Assembly (NCBI RefSeq): GCF_000296215.2
Contig: NZ_CP013949.1
Coordinates: 3,961,501 to 4,025,500 of the forward strand
Source: Bradyrhizobium sp. CCGE-LA001
GTDB taxonomy: Bacteria > Pseudomonadota > Alphaproteobacteria > Rhizobiales > Xanthobacteraceae
Reading direction: 5' to 3'
DNA length: 64,000 bases
Below are positions 27,317 through 35,604 of this stretch, piece by piece. The number at the start of each line of letters is the position of its first letter. Position 1 is the stretch's first letter. A program made the position numbers and the translations under genes. The notes under the pieces are model-generated. The model ran no database searches. It was given only the letters and a program-made list of their open reading frames with translations, and was not told where the DNA came from.

Positions 27317-27571
27317 ATGAAAAAAATCATGGTGGCAGCATCGCTCGTGATCTTGCTCGGCGGCGCGGCTTCTGCACAGACCGGCGGCTCCAAGGGATCG
27401 ACGTCGGGCGGCGCGAGCTCCGGGACGGCCTGGCCGGCGCCCGTCGGTCACCGCCAGCCGCGCGCGGCCGACGTGCCGAGCGAGAAGAATCTGAGCAATC
27501 CGAACACGCCTGCGAACAAGGAAGACGCGGAGCTCGATCGCAAGATCAAGAGCATCTGCCGCGGCTGCTAG
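27317..27571 (+). CDS. Small secreted protein
   Basis: An 84-aa protein with a Sec signal (MKKIMVAASLVILLGGAASA, cleavage after residue 20), a Gly/Ser-rich linker, and a C-terminal charged helix ending in CRGC. The terminal CxxC could bind metal or a lipid/thiol partner. No function is known. aatggagaa precedes the start. Confidence 0.78.
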   Translation: MKKIMVAASLVILLGGAASAQTGGSKGSTSGGASSGTAWPAPVGHRQPRAADVPSEKNLSNPNTPANKEDAELDRKIKSICRGC

Positions 27572-27578
27572 GCGGTGA

Positions 27579-27622
27579 CATTGCGGGCGGGCGCGACAGC
27601 TTCGCCCCGCCCGCAATGATTT
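27579..27622. terminator. Bidirectional hairpin between convergent genes
   Basis: cattgcgggcggg (27579-27591) pairs with cccgcccgcaatg (27606-27618): 13 perfect base pairs, 14-base loop. It separates the convergent ends of the 27317 gene and the DAHP synthase gene. T-tracts are weak on both sides. Confidence 0.65.
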
Positions 27623-27625
27623 CAG

Positions 27626-28711
27626 CTAGGCCGATCGCTCGTGCAGCCCTGCGCGCTGGCTGTTGCGGCGGATCTCGACCGCGTCGGCGAGCTGCTCGAG
27701 CGTTGTCGCCGTCGTTGCCCAGTCGATGCAGCCGTCGGTGATGCTCTGCCCGTAGGTGAGCGGCTTGCCCGGCACCACGTCCTGCCTGCCGGCGATGAGA
27801 TTGCTCTCGATCATCACGCCCATGATGCGGCTCTCGCCTCCGGCGATCTGACCGGCAATGTCGGTCATCACCTTCGGCTGGTTCTCCGGCTTCTTGGTCG
27901 AATTGGCGTGGCTTGCATCGACCATCACGAGCGGCGCGACGCCGGACTTGGTGAGCTCGTTGCACGCCGCCGCAACGCTCGCTGCATCGTAGTTCGGCTC
28001 GCTGCCGCCGCGCAGGATGACGTGGCAGTCCTCGTTGCCCGCGGTGGACGCAATCGCTGAACGGCCAAGCTTGGTCACCGCCATGAAATGATGCGGATGC
28101 GAGGCCGACTTCACGGCGTCCGCTGCGATCCGCACATTGCCGTCGGTGCCGTTCTTGAAGCCAACCGGGCAGGACAGCCCCGATGCCAGCTCGCGATGGA
28201 TCTGGCTCTCGGTCGTGCGCGCGCCGATCGCTGCCCATGACACGAGGTCCGCGATGTATTGCGGCGTGGTCATATCAAGGAATTCGGTGCCGGCGGGCAG
28301 GCCGAGATTGTTCACGGCCGAGAGCACGTTGCGCGCGAGCCGCAAGCCCTTGTTGATGTCGAAGCTGCCGTCGAGATCGGGATCGTTGATTAGGCCCTTC
28401 CAGCCGACCGTCGTGCGCGGCTTCTCGAAATAGACCCGCATCACGATCTCGAGCTGGTCGGCAAGGTCCTCGCGCAGTTTTGCCAGGCGCTCGGCGTAGT
28501 CGAGCGCGGCCTTGGGATCGTGCACCGAGCACGGGCCGACCACGACCAGCAGGCGGTCGTCCTGGCCGGTGAGGATGGCGTGGATGGCGTTGCGCGCCGC
28601 CATCACCACGCGTGTCGCGGTGAGCGTGCGGGGGACTTCGCACATCACCTCTTCCGGCGTGCTCAGCTCTTTCAGTTCGCGGATACGAAGATCGTCTGTC
28701 GTGCTCAGCAC
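27626..28711 (-). CDS. aroG: 3-deoxy-7-phosphoheptulonate synthase (DAHP synthase, class I)
   Basis: Condenses PEP and erythrose-4-phosphate, the first step of the shikimate pathway. It is 361 aa from the GTG at 28711, which follows aggag by six bases. The frame extending to 28792 runs through the terminator hairpin and is not used. Motifs: VVVGPCSVHDPKAAL, FEKPRTTVGWKG, GFKNGTDG and VMVDASHANS. It is E. coli AroF/G/H-like. The 165-nt leader carries an aromatic-rich peptide and terminator, indicating attenuation. Confidence 0.95.
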   Translation of the reverse strand: MLSTTDDLRIRELKELSTPEEVMCEVPRTLTATRVVMAARNAIHAILTGQDDRLLVVVGPCSVHDPKAALDYAERLAKLREDLADQLEIVMRVYFEKPRTTVGWKGLINDPDLDGSFDINKGLRLARNVLSAVNNLGLPAGTEFLDMTTPQYIADLVSWAAIGARTTESQIHRELASGLSCPVGFKNGTDGNVRIAADAVKSASHPHHFMAVTKLGRSAIASTAGNEDCHVILRGGSEPNYDAASVAAACNELTKSGVAPLVMVDASHANSTKKPENQPKVMTDIAGQIAGGESRIMGVMIESNLIAGRQDVVPGKPLTYGQSITDGCIDWATTATTLEQLADAVEIRRNSQRAGLHERSA

Positions 28712-28744
28712 GGCGGGCTCCTGTTTGTTTCGAACCTGCCGGCC

Positions 28745-28773
28745 AATAAAAAAGCCGCCAGGTCTGGCGGCTT
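28745..28773 (-). terminator. Attenuator terminator upstream of DAHP synthase
   Basis: On the minus strand AAGCCGCCA (28773-28765), loop GACC, then TGGCGGCTT (28760-28752), followed by TTTTATT. It lies 34 bp upstream of the aroG GTG and downstream of the leader peptide stop. Its 5' arm can alternatively pair with CTGGCGGC at 28825-28818 inside the leader peptide frame. Confidence 0.85.
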
Positions 28774-28795
28774 GTTCGGACGTCTGCTTCAATAT

Positions 28796-28876
28796 TCAGA
28801 TTGAGCGTGATCCTCCTGCCGCCAGCAAGCTGTCGTAGCTAAAGTACCAAAAATAGCTGGTGGCGACGGTGATCAT
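28796..28876 (-). CDS. Aromatic-rich leader peptide (26 aa)
   Basis: The frame starts MITVATSYFWYFSYDS, with Tyr8, Phe9, Trp10, Tyr11, Phe12 and Tyr14, covering all three aromatic amino acids. It lies entirely between a promoter-like sequence and the attenuator terminator. No Shine-Dalgarno is visible. The predicted transcription start is at or next to the ATG, so it may be translated leaderless. Stalling at the aromatic run would free segment 2 (28826-28818) to form the antiterminator. Confidence 0.85.
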   Translation of the reverse strand: MITVATSYFWYFSYDSLLAAGGSRSI

Positions 28877-28883
28877 GGTAGCG

Positions 28884-28912
28884 CATATAGCGTGCCGCTG
28901 ACGCCTTGTCAC
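28884..28912 (-). promoter_or_regulatory. Promoter of the aroG leader
   Basis: Minus-strand GTGACA (28912-28907), 17-base spacer, TATATG (28889-28884). This places the start of transcription about 7 bases further on, at or within a base or two of the leader ATG at 28876. Confidence 0.6.
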
Positions 28913-28945
28913 CCCCCAAACCGCTTTAGAGGCGACGAGCCCGTC

Positions 28946-29524
28946 TCAGGTGTTGCTTTTGCGCGCCGCCAAAGCCATGCCGATCAGGGTGGCGCCGCCG
29001 AACAGCAGGTTGATACCGACGAGGACGCCGATTGCCCATTCCGCCGAGCTCGGCAGTCCCGTGATCACCATGAACGAGATCGCGATGTCGACGAGGCCCG
29101 AGATCAGGAGCCACGACCATCGGCTGCTCAAATCACGACGATGCTCCAGCGCGTACATGATGGTGGCGACGCCTTCGGCAAGGAAATAGGCGGCGAGCAC
29201 GATGGTCAGCGTCAGCACCGCCTGTATCGGTCGGGCCAGCAGAATTCCGCCGGCGAGCACTGCGAGCGCAGCGGAGATCAGCGACCACCAGAAGCCCGGC
29301 GTGCTGCGCGCCCAATAGGTCACGATCAGTCCACCGATGCCGCTGATCAGGAACATCCAGCCGAGGAAGATCGCCGTTGCCAGGCTTGCGAGCGGCGGCA
29401 GGATCAGCGCGGCAATGCCGAGGACAGCGAGCAGGATGCCTTCGAACAGAAAGGCCTTCCAATGCGCCTTGACCGCCTGGCTCATCTTGGATTGCAGGCG
29501 GGAAAACTCCTCGGGCGATGTCAT
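28946..29524 (-). CDS. HdeD-like (DUF308) membrane protein
   Basis: A 192-aa inner-membrane protein with six hydrophobic segments, in the hexahelical arrangement of the HdeD acid-resistance family. Three repeated helix pairs begin near residues 25, 82 and 138. The start at 29524 (MTSPEEFSRLQSK) is preferred over a frame start 33 bp earlier. The role in acid stress is known for E. coli HdeD only and is unproven here. Confidence 0.85.
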   Translation of the reverse strand: MTSPEEFSRLQSKMSQAVKAHWKAFLFEGILLAVLGIAALILPPLASLATAIFLGWMFLISGIGGLIVTYWARSTPGFWWSLISAALAVLAGGILLARPIQAVLTLTIVLAAYFLAEGVATIMYALEHRRDLSSRWSWLLISGLVDIAISFMVITGLPSSAEWAIGVLVGINLLFGGATLIGMALAARKSNT

Positions 29525-29593
29525 GGTCTGGCTCCGGAACGAGAAGACTACGTCCAATCTAGTCGGTCCATGGCGCGCTTGCCATGCGGAGGA

Positions 29594-30634
29594 TCAACGG
29601 CTGCCGGGCGCCGACGAAAAACCTTCGGCACTGGTGCGAATGCGGTTGCGGCCCAGAATATAGATCGCCGTCGTGACAATAAGAAGCGCAAGGCCGAGCA
29701 GGATCGAGACGAAGCCGATCGGGATCAGCGCCAGCGTGAGGTTGCGCTCGGGATTGATCAGCCAGTGATGGATCGAGGTCAGCACGAAGGCGAGGCCGAG
29801 AAAGCCGACGCCGCCGCCGGCGAGCAGCAGCGCCCACATCCGGCGCAGCTGGCTGAGCCGCTCGCGGGCGACGTCGGTCCGGGGCGCGTGATGCCGTGCG
29901 ACGCGCCGGACCAGGCGAATGGCGAAGGCGATCGAGCTGAAGCCGATCAACAGGCTCGCCGCGCCCAGCCACATCCGGAGCGTCGGGTCGAGATCCGGCA
30001 TGCGCTGAAGCGTCAGCAGCGGGAAGTCGAACGCCGAATGTAGGGCGAGCGGGCCTGCGAAGATCAGCAGGCGGCTGGACAGGCGGGCCCAATCGCGATT
30101 GTGGCGGTTGGCGCCCAGCGCGGTGCCGGCCCGGGCAATGGTGAGGTAGGCGCCGGCGATGATGCCGAGCGCGCCGTGGAACGGCACCGTCAGCACGCTG
30201 CGCAGGGCCGCCAGCGAGCGCCACATGTCGGCATGATGCACGAGGTAAGCGAGGTTTTCGTAGGCGGCGAAGCCGAGGCCGACGGCCGCGCCATAGACCA
30301 CGGTGTCCATCGGATTGGCAAAGGTCCGCCGCTTGGTCGAGGAGATCAGCACGATGGCGATCACCTTGACGGCTTCCTCCGGAAGGGCGACGCCGAAGAC
30401 CGAATGCATGGCGAGCGCCGCCCAGGGGTCGTCGGGCGCTGCAACCATCTTGGCGAAGGGGGCGCGGGCGATGCCCAGAAGCGAAATGCTGGCAGCTCCA
30501 AGCAGGAAGGCGGTCCAGACCTGTGCGGGCGGGCCAGGGCGCTCCTCGGCGGCGATGACGAGCCACAATATCAGCAGCGCCGGGGCGATGGCGGCAGTTC
30601 CGATGACGGTGGGTAACGCTTCAATCAGGTACAT
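29594..30634 (-). CDS. PrsW-family intramembrane metalloprotease
   Basis: About 346 aa from MYLIEALPTV, with eight or so transmembrane segments. PrsW motifs are visible: EEAVKVI (near residue 85), AAYENLAY near 120, and histidines in FHGALG and LHSAFDF. The family cleaves membrane-bound regulators such as anti-sigma factors. The start is uncertain: upstream ATGs at 30697 and 30739 also keep the frame, and none has a strong ribosome-binding site. Confidence 0.82.
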   Translation of the reverse strand: MYLIEALPTVIGTAAIAPALLILWLVIAAEERPGPPAQVWTAFLLGAASISLLGIARAPFAKMVAAPDDPWAALAMHSVFGVALPEEAVKVIAIVLISSTKRRTFANPMDTVVYGAAVGLGFAAYENLAYLVHHADMWRSLAALRSVLTVPFHGALGIIAGAYLTIARAGTALGANRHNRDWARLSSRLLIFAGPLALHSAFDFPLLTLQRMPDLDPTLRMWLGAASLLIGFSSIAFAIRLVRRVARHHAPRTDVARERLSQLRRMWALLLAGGGVGFLGLAFVLTSIHHWLINPERNLTLALIPIGFVSILLGLALLIVTTAIYILGRNRIRTSAEGFSSAPGSR

Positions 30635-31166
30635 CGGCGCCGAAAATAGGTTCCCTTGATCCGCTAATCTACGTCTACCGATGCGACCATGTGTCATGCG
30701 GATGCTGTCGCCTCGCTTAATGGGCGCGACAGCCGGCATTCATCAGGGCTGCCAAATGTAGAACAAGAGCGCAATCAATTGCATGCCATCACCAATTCGC
30801 CTTCGATGGCAGGAGTCATCCGCTGCTTCGTTCGAAGCGCGTTTCATTAGCCGCATCAATAGAATGTACGGAGTTTCTTGAGTCTCGGTGCAGTCGGCTG
30901 GCCCAGATGGGGCCAGAACCGGGACTTACGGCCCGGACGGCCAGCAGCTACCTCGAACGGCCTAATCACGCTTCGTTGTGGACCGTGTGCGAGTGGATGC
31001 GGTCCGGCGGCTCCGCGCCTGCTCCATCTGCCAGAAGACGCGTACGAGGCACGTGCCCAGGCACAGCACGATGAGCAGTAGCAGTACGGCTTGGTCGACG
31101 GCGGGGATGTGCATCATGGCGGTGATAAAGCACAGCCCATGCCACACGTTCCCGGCGATGGTGCGT
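30635..31166. other. Long intergenic region
   Basis: About 530 bp with only one weak candidate: a 51-aa minus-strand frame (30962-31117) with a single transmembrane segment and a basic tail, but no ribosome-binding site. Nothing else is supported. Confidence 0.6.
30962..31117 (-). CDS. Possible small membrane protein
   Basis: A 51-aa frame with hydrophobic stretch VLLLLIVLCLGTCLVRVFW followed by an Arg/Lys/Thr-rich tail. The positive-inside composition is protein-like. There is no clear Shine-Dalgarno, so it could be chance. Confidence 0.35.
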   Translation of the reverse strand: MMHIPAVDQAVLLLLIVLCLGTCLVRVFWQMEQARSRRTASTRTRSTTKRD

Positions 31167-31421
31167 TCAGTGGGTGGTGAACGGCGATGGCCCGCCGGGG
31201 GCGATATCGAAGGCTCCGAGATGGAATTCCTCGCCGACGGCCTCGTGCGGTTCGGGATCCTGCAGGAGCGTGAACGCGGCCTGCGGATATTGCTTCCAGA
31301 TCTCGAGGTCGTCGGCGGTGATGGTGAGCCAGCCGAAGGTGTAGATGTAGCGTCCGGGCTCGGTGACCCGGCCGACCCTGTCCCAAGTGATCTTATCAAC
31401 TGTGGTCTTGTCGACTGCCAT
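31167..31421 (-). CDS. Hypothetical protein
   Basis: An 84-aa soluble protein starting MAVDKTTVDKITWDRVG, with GGGGGA four bases upstream. It is rich in aromatic residues in the middle (RYIYTFGWLTITADDLEIWKQYP) and ends in FTTH. It has the look of a genuine conserved rhizobial protein. No function is recognised. Confidence 0.65.
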   Translation of the reverse strand: MAVDKTTVDKITWDRVGRVTEPGRYIYTFGWLTITADDLEIWKQYPQAAFTLLQDPEPHEAVGEEFHLGAFDIAPGGPSPFTTH

Positions 31422-31500
31422 TCGGTCCCCCGATCGCAAGTCTGCAGGGGCAAAAGCTGACCCGGCAATGGGGCCGCTATAGGGCAGCGATGCGGAAGGG

Positions 31501-32127
31501 TCAGGCCGACTGAAGCATGGGTGGCCGGACGACCAGACGGATGAGATCGTCCCGGGACTGCTTTTCGGCGAATTTCACCGCGAAGCCATGGTCGAACTTG
31601 CGGATCACGCGACCGACGCAGGCGCCGACCGCAAGCGGGGTTCCGACCGGCGGATCGTATTCGCAGGAGATCGCGACGCCGGCGGTAGAGACGTCGATGA
31701 TGAAGCACGGATGGGTGCTGCCGTCGGCGAGCGTCAGGAATGTGTGCGAGACCTGCGGTACGAAACGCGCGTCGTTCCGCAATTCCTGGACGCTGGCGTC
31801 CTTCTGCTTCTTCTCGAGCCAGGTCAGCTTTTCCGACATCCAGGCGCGCCGCGCCCGCGTCATGTCGAGCTCCATCAGGAAGCCCGATTTCAGCGTCGCG
31901 CTGATCGTGCACTGGAATTCGCCGAAATCCTGGAAGTAAGAGGTGAGGCGCTCGCCGACCCTGCCGACGACGGGCACGTCCACGATCATGCGGAAGGGCG
32001 AGACCCGCTTGGTGCGGCAGGCGAAGCTGCGGAGCTTGCCCTCGCAATCGTACCAGCGCGGCAGCGAGTAGCTGCCGCTCACGGTCACTTCCACTGCACG
32101 CTGCCTGAGGAACTCCGCAACAGACAT
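31501..32127 (-). CDS. PilZ-domain protein
   Basis: A 208-aa cytosolic protein whose C-terminal half is a PilZ c-di-GMP-binding domain. The arginine motif is RNDARFVPQ (near 117) and the D-x-S-x-x-G motif DVSTAGVAI near 146. The N-terminal half (about 30-95) looks like a second, degenerate PilZ-like barrel. The ATG at 32127 is taken; the TTG three codons earlier is unlikely. Confidence 0.78.
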   Translation of the reverse strand: MSVAEFLRQRAVEVTVSGSYSLPRWYDCEGKLRSFACRTKRVSPFRMIVDVPVVGRVGERLTSYFQDFGEFQCTISATLKSGFLMELDMTRARRAWMSEKLTWLEKKQKDASVQELRNDARFVPQVSHTFLTLADGSTHPCFIIDVSTAGVAISCEYDPPVGTPLAVGACVGRVIRKFDHGFAVKFAEKQSRDDLIRLVVRPPMLQSA

Positions 32128-32300
32128 GAACGCCAACCGGTTTGGGTGAATTCCGTAATTCCACGGTAGCCGTCAAATTCTAAGCAAACGATACCGTCGC
32201 TTCCGAGCAGGGGTAAATTTCCGGTAAATACGCGGGCGGGATGTGACGAAACCACTCGTGGCGCAAGGTCACAACGTCGTCATCGCGCGGACGGCGAGGG

Positions 32301-32963
32301 TCAGGCCGTCCCGAGCAGCACCAGCAGCGCCAGAAGACCCACGAGGATCACGAACTTGACCGTCGTCCAGATCAGGCCGTCCGGGCTGATCGTCAATCCG
32401 AACCACGGACCCGTGCGCCGCACCGTCAAGGCTGCGAGCGCATCGAAGATGGCGAGCGCGAGGGCGATGCCGCCGATGGCCGACCATGACAAGGTCGGGG
32501 GCATCCATGGCGCGAGCCAAGCGGGGACGGCGTCTCTGATGGACACGAGCAGCGCGATCCAGCCGAACCAGAACACGGAGCTCTTGATGATATCGGGCCC
32601 GATCGTATCGGGCTCGAACCTGATGCCGATCGCGCCAAGCGCGCTTTCGATGCGCGGGCCGTCGGCCAGGAAAACAAACGCGCCGACGTAGAGGGGAACG
32701 CGGGACCGGAAGAGCAGCGCGACGATGCCGAACAGGATCGCGTAACCGAAGGCATCACCCAGGATGGCCGTGACCGAAGCGAATGGCGACTGGGCCGGCG
32801 GATGTGCCGCGCTGGCTTGGGGCTGCGAGCGGGTGCGCGCCATATGCTCCAGCATCCTCGCACGACGGTCCGGCGCGTAGGGCATCACGGGCCGCATCCA
32901 TGGCGGTAGCGTCGGCAAGGCAACGCCGGACGGCTCTTCCGAAATGGTCTCGCGCGGCTCCAT
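32301..32963 (-). CDS. Hypothetical membrane protein
   Basis: About 220 aa from MEPRETISEEPS, with a proline-rich cytosolic N terminus (residues 1-60) and about four or five hydrophobic segments (approximately 70-110, 128-150, 165-190, 197-219). It has no recognised domain. The alternative start MFDRNRC at 32990 would add nine residues. Confidence 0.6.
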   Translation of the reverse strand: MEPRETISEEPSGVALPTLPPWMRPVMPYAPDRRARMLEHMARTRSQPQASAAHPPAQSPFASVTAILGDAFGYAILFGIVALLFRSRVPLYVGAFVFLADGPRIESALGAIGIRFEPDTIGPDIIKSSVFWFGWIALLVSIRDAVPAWLAPWMPPTLSWSAIGGIALALAIFDALAALTVRRTGPWFGLTISPDGLIWTTVKFVILVGLLALLVLLGTA

Positions 32964-33120
32964 CGACCTGCACCGGTTCCGATCGAACATTGGTCGGCGT
33001 CCGGGTGCGGGGAGGTTCAAGCTGGCCGGCGAAATCGGCCGTTCCTGACGGCTCCATTTCAGGACATTGCCGGTCTGCATCCGATTGTGTCGCAGGGCGA
33101 ATGCCGCTACGTCACGTCCA

Positions 33121-34953
33121 ATGACGCCCTCCGAGAATTACCGGCCGGACATCGATGGACTCCGGGCCGTCTCGATCCTGCTGGTGGTCTTGTATCACGC
33201 GCACCCCTGGCTGCTTCCCGGCGGGTTCGTCGGCGTCGACGTCTTCTTCGTCATCTCCGGCTTCCTGATCACCCGCATCCTGCTGAGCCCTGGCGGGATG
33301 CCGATCTCGACCTTCTATGCCCGCCGGATCAGGCGCATCTTTCCGGCCCTGATCGCGGTTCTGCTGGTCACCGCTGCGATCGGCTGGGTCATCCTGCTGC
33401 CGCCGCAGTTTCGGCTGCTGGGCGAGAACATCGTCGCCAGCGTGCTGTTCGCCTCGAATCTGTTCCAGCTCGGGCAGCTCGGCTATTTCGCGCCGCTGGC
33501 CGCGGAAAATCCGCTGCTGCATCTCTGGTCGCTCGGCGTCGAGGAGCAGTTCTATATTTTCTGGCCGTTGGCGCTTGGCCTGCTGGCGCGTTCGCCCCGG
33601 CGTCGGCTGTACATTCTCGGCGCGCTTGCGCTGTCGCTCGCCGCCAGTGCGGTGCTGGTGGTGACGCATTCGGACTGGGCCTTCTACGCGCCGGTGCCGC
33701 GCGCCTGGGAGCTGTTGATCGGTGGGCTGCTGGCGGAGGCCAATCTGGTCAGGAAGTGCGGCAGCCATCTTCTCGGCGGGATCGGCCTTGCCGCTATCGC
33801 AGCGTCCGCGCTGCTGTTCGACCGCGCGATGCCGTTTCCCGGGTTGCTGGCGCTCGTACCGGTCGTCGGCGCCGCGCTCGTGATCGTATCGCCGAACGCC
33901 GTGACGAACCGCCTGCTGCTGTCGAGCCGGCCCGCCGTGCTGCTCGGTCTGATCAGCTATCCGCTCTATCTCTGGCACTGGCCGCTCCTGACCTATCTCG
34001 GGATCATCAGGCATGGGGTGCCGAACTTCCTCGAGATCTGGGGCGCGATCCTCGTGGCAACTGTGCTGTCGATCCTGACCTTCCACTTCATCGAATGGCC
34101 GATGCGCAATCGTGGCAATTTGGCGCCGTCCCTGTCGATCGCACTCGGCACGGCCGGCGTGATCGGCGCGGCCATCGTCATCACGGCGGGTGTTCCCTGG
34201 CGCTTCCCGCAAGAACTGCAGGCGATCGCGCGCGTGAGCACGGACGACAACCCCGCCTTCCGGGATCGCTGCTTTCTCGAAGCGCCCGGCAGCGGTTTCG
34301 ACGCGGGCTGCATCGGGCCCGGCGGCGGGCCACTGCTGGTGCTGTGGGGCGATTCGAATGCGGCAGCGCTCTATCCGGCGCTCGCGCAAGCCGCACAACA
34401 CGCCTCGTTCCGTGTCGGCCGCTTCACCGCGCCCGGCTGTGCGCCAATTCTCGATGCCGGACCGAACGCCGGCTGCACCGCCAGCAACGGCAAGGCCTTT
34501 GGCCTGATCGCAGCGGCCCGACCCGACATCGTCGTGCTGCATGCGATGTGGGGCTTCGACAACGACCTGGAGAAACTCGGCGGCACCGTCACCGCGCTGC
34601 GAAACGCCGGCGTCTTGCGCGTGGTGATCGTCGGGCCGCCGCCGGTCTGGAAGCGCACGCTGCCGCACGCGATCATCAACCACTACCGCTTCTCGCATGA
34701 ACTCCCGGACCGGCTCGGCTCCGGCGTCTCCGGTCCGGCCGAGGACGAGCTGATGTCCGGCTTCGCTAGATCGGCCGGGATCGGCTACGTCTCGCTGCGC
34801 AAGGTTCTCTGCGACATCAGGCAAGAATGTTTGGTGCGTACGCCGGAGCGGGAGGTGATTGCCACCGATACGATCCACCTGTCGCCGGGTGGTGCAAGGC
34901 TAGTGCTCGGGGTCATCGGCGGGGAACTGTTTCGGGCGGGTGGCGCTCCCTAG
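33121..34953 (+). CDS. OafA/YrhL-type acyltransferase with SGNH domain
   Basis: A 610-aa membrane O-acyltransferase. The acyltransferase-3 domain (about 1-370, 10 helices) has PDIDGLRAVSILLVVLYHA with the catalytic His, and GGFVGVDVFFVISGFLI. A periplasmic SGNH-like domain (about 390-610) has GDSNAAALYPAL and DTIHLSPGGARL. It transfers acyl groups to cell-surface sugars. The last 14 bases, including the TAG stop, lie inside the left attachment-site repeat of the tRNA-Glu island. Confidence 0.92.
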   Translation: MTPSENYRPDIDGLRAVSILLVVLYHAHPWLLPGGFVGVDVFFVISGFLITRILLSPGGMPISTFYARRIRRIFPALIAVLLVTAAIGWVILLPPQFRLLGENIVASVLFASNLFQLGQLGYFAPLAAENPLLHLWSLGVEEQFYIFWPLALGLLARSPRRRLYILGALALSLAASAVLVVTHSDWAFYAPVPRAWELLIGGLLAEANLVRKCGSHLLGGIGLAAIAASALLFDRAMPFPGLLALVPVVGAALVIVSPNAVTNRLLLSSRPAVLLGLISYPLYLWHWPLLTYLGIIRHGVPNFLEIWGAILVATVLSILTFHFIEWPMRNRGNLAPSLSIALGTAGVIGAAIVITAGVPWRFPQELQAIARVSTDDNPAFRDRCFLEAPGSGFDAGCIGPGGGPLLVLWGDSNAAALYPALAQAAQHASFRVGRFTAPGCAPILDAGPNAGCTASNGKAFGLIAAARPDIVVLHAMWGFDNDLEKLGGTVTALRNAGVLRVVIVGPPPVWKRTLPHAIINHYRFSHELPDRLGSGVSGPAEDELMSGFARSAGIGYVSLRKVLCDIRQECLVRTPEREVIATDTIHLSPGGARLVLGVIGGELFRAGGAP

Positions 34954-34957
34954 CGGA
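34940..34957 (+). repeat. Left attachment site (attL) of tRNA-Glu island
   Basis: gtggcgctccctagcgga is identical over 18 bases to 42958-42975, the 3' end of the tRNA-Glu gene including the encoded CCA. It also encodes the last residues and stop of the acyltransferase. Confidence 0.8.
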
Positions 34958-35172
34958 GCAGATTTTCGAGCTGCTTCAGAATGTTGGTGGAGTGTGGGTC
35001 TCACGGCTTCCCCATGAAGTTTCAGGACTTTCTCCTGCCTGTGGCCCACTCCTTCGGCGTCTCGCACGGCGGCTTACCTCGCTTGTGAATACCAAGGACA
35101 TTCCAAACCCAGGGTTGCGACGCAGCGCCGAGGGTCCATCCTGGTCGCCTACTAGAATCAGGAGATTCGGAT

Positions 35173-35457
35173 ATGGCCCTTTTTTTGGTGACATGGGACC
35201 TGAACAAGCAGCGTGCCAACTACACGCCGGCCCGAAACAACCTTATCAGCTATCTTTCAAATTTTTCTCACATCAAAGATCCAGGCCTAAATTCTGTGTG
35301 GTTCATCGAGGCCCACACCACCGCGGCAGATATGGTGACCAAAATCGAGCAGCATCTTCACCCGAGTGACCGTCTTTTCGTCACGTTGCTCATTCGCGGG
35401 CAATGCGAGGGTTATGTTTCGGATACGGTCGTTAAGTGGGTCAATGCAAGAACGTAG
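35173..35457 (+). CDS. Stand-alone Cas2-like (SinR-family) protein
   Basis: A 94-aa protein with a Cas2/VapD-like ferredoxin fold. It begins MALFLVTWDLNKQ, where the first strand ends in the conserved acidic residue, then a helix, WFIEA, and DRLFVTLLIRG. No CRISPR array, cas1 or other cas gene is visible in the window. The family may be a metal-dependent nuclease or a toxin-like RNase. aggag precedes the ATG. It is the first gene inside the island. Confidence 0.7.
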   Translation: MALFLVTWDLNKQRANYTPARNNLISYLSNFSHIKDPGLNSVWFIEAHTTAADMVTKIEQHLHPSDRLFVTLLIRGQCEGYVSDTVVKWVNART

Positions 35458-35564
35458 GACTGGCCGGTCTCATCCCGCGCGGTATTTTTTCTAGTTTCTG
35501 GAACATTGACTTCGACAATATATTCTATAGATTGGAAGATACTCATCGGAAGGAAGCCAAGAAT

Positions 35565-35582
35565 CTCGCGAATAAACGCGAG
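35565..35582. promoter_or_regulatory. Inverted repeat upstream of padR
   Basis: ctcgcg (35565-35570), aataaa, cgcgag (35577-35582): perfect 6-bp arms, 22 bp upstream of the PadR start. A candidate autoregulatory operator. Confidence 0.4.
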
Positions 35583-35604
35583 GCACAACAAGGGTTGAAG
35601 AGAA

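Noticed and set aside
28712..28792. N-terminal extension of DAHP synthase (start at 28792)
   Set aside because: It would be translated through the terminator hairpin. A GTG with a well-spaced aggag at 28711 fits the family start.
35173..35457. CRISPR-Cas locus suggested by the Cas2-like gene
   Set aside because: No direct-repeat array, cas1 or effector gene is visible anywhere in the window.
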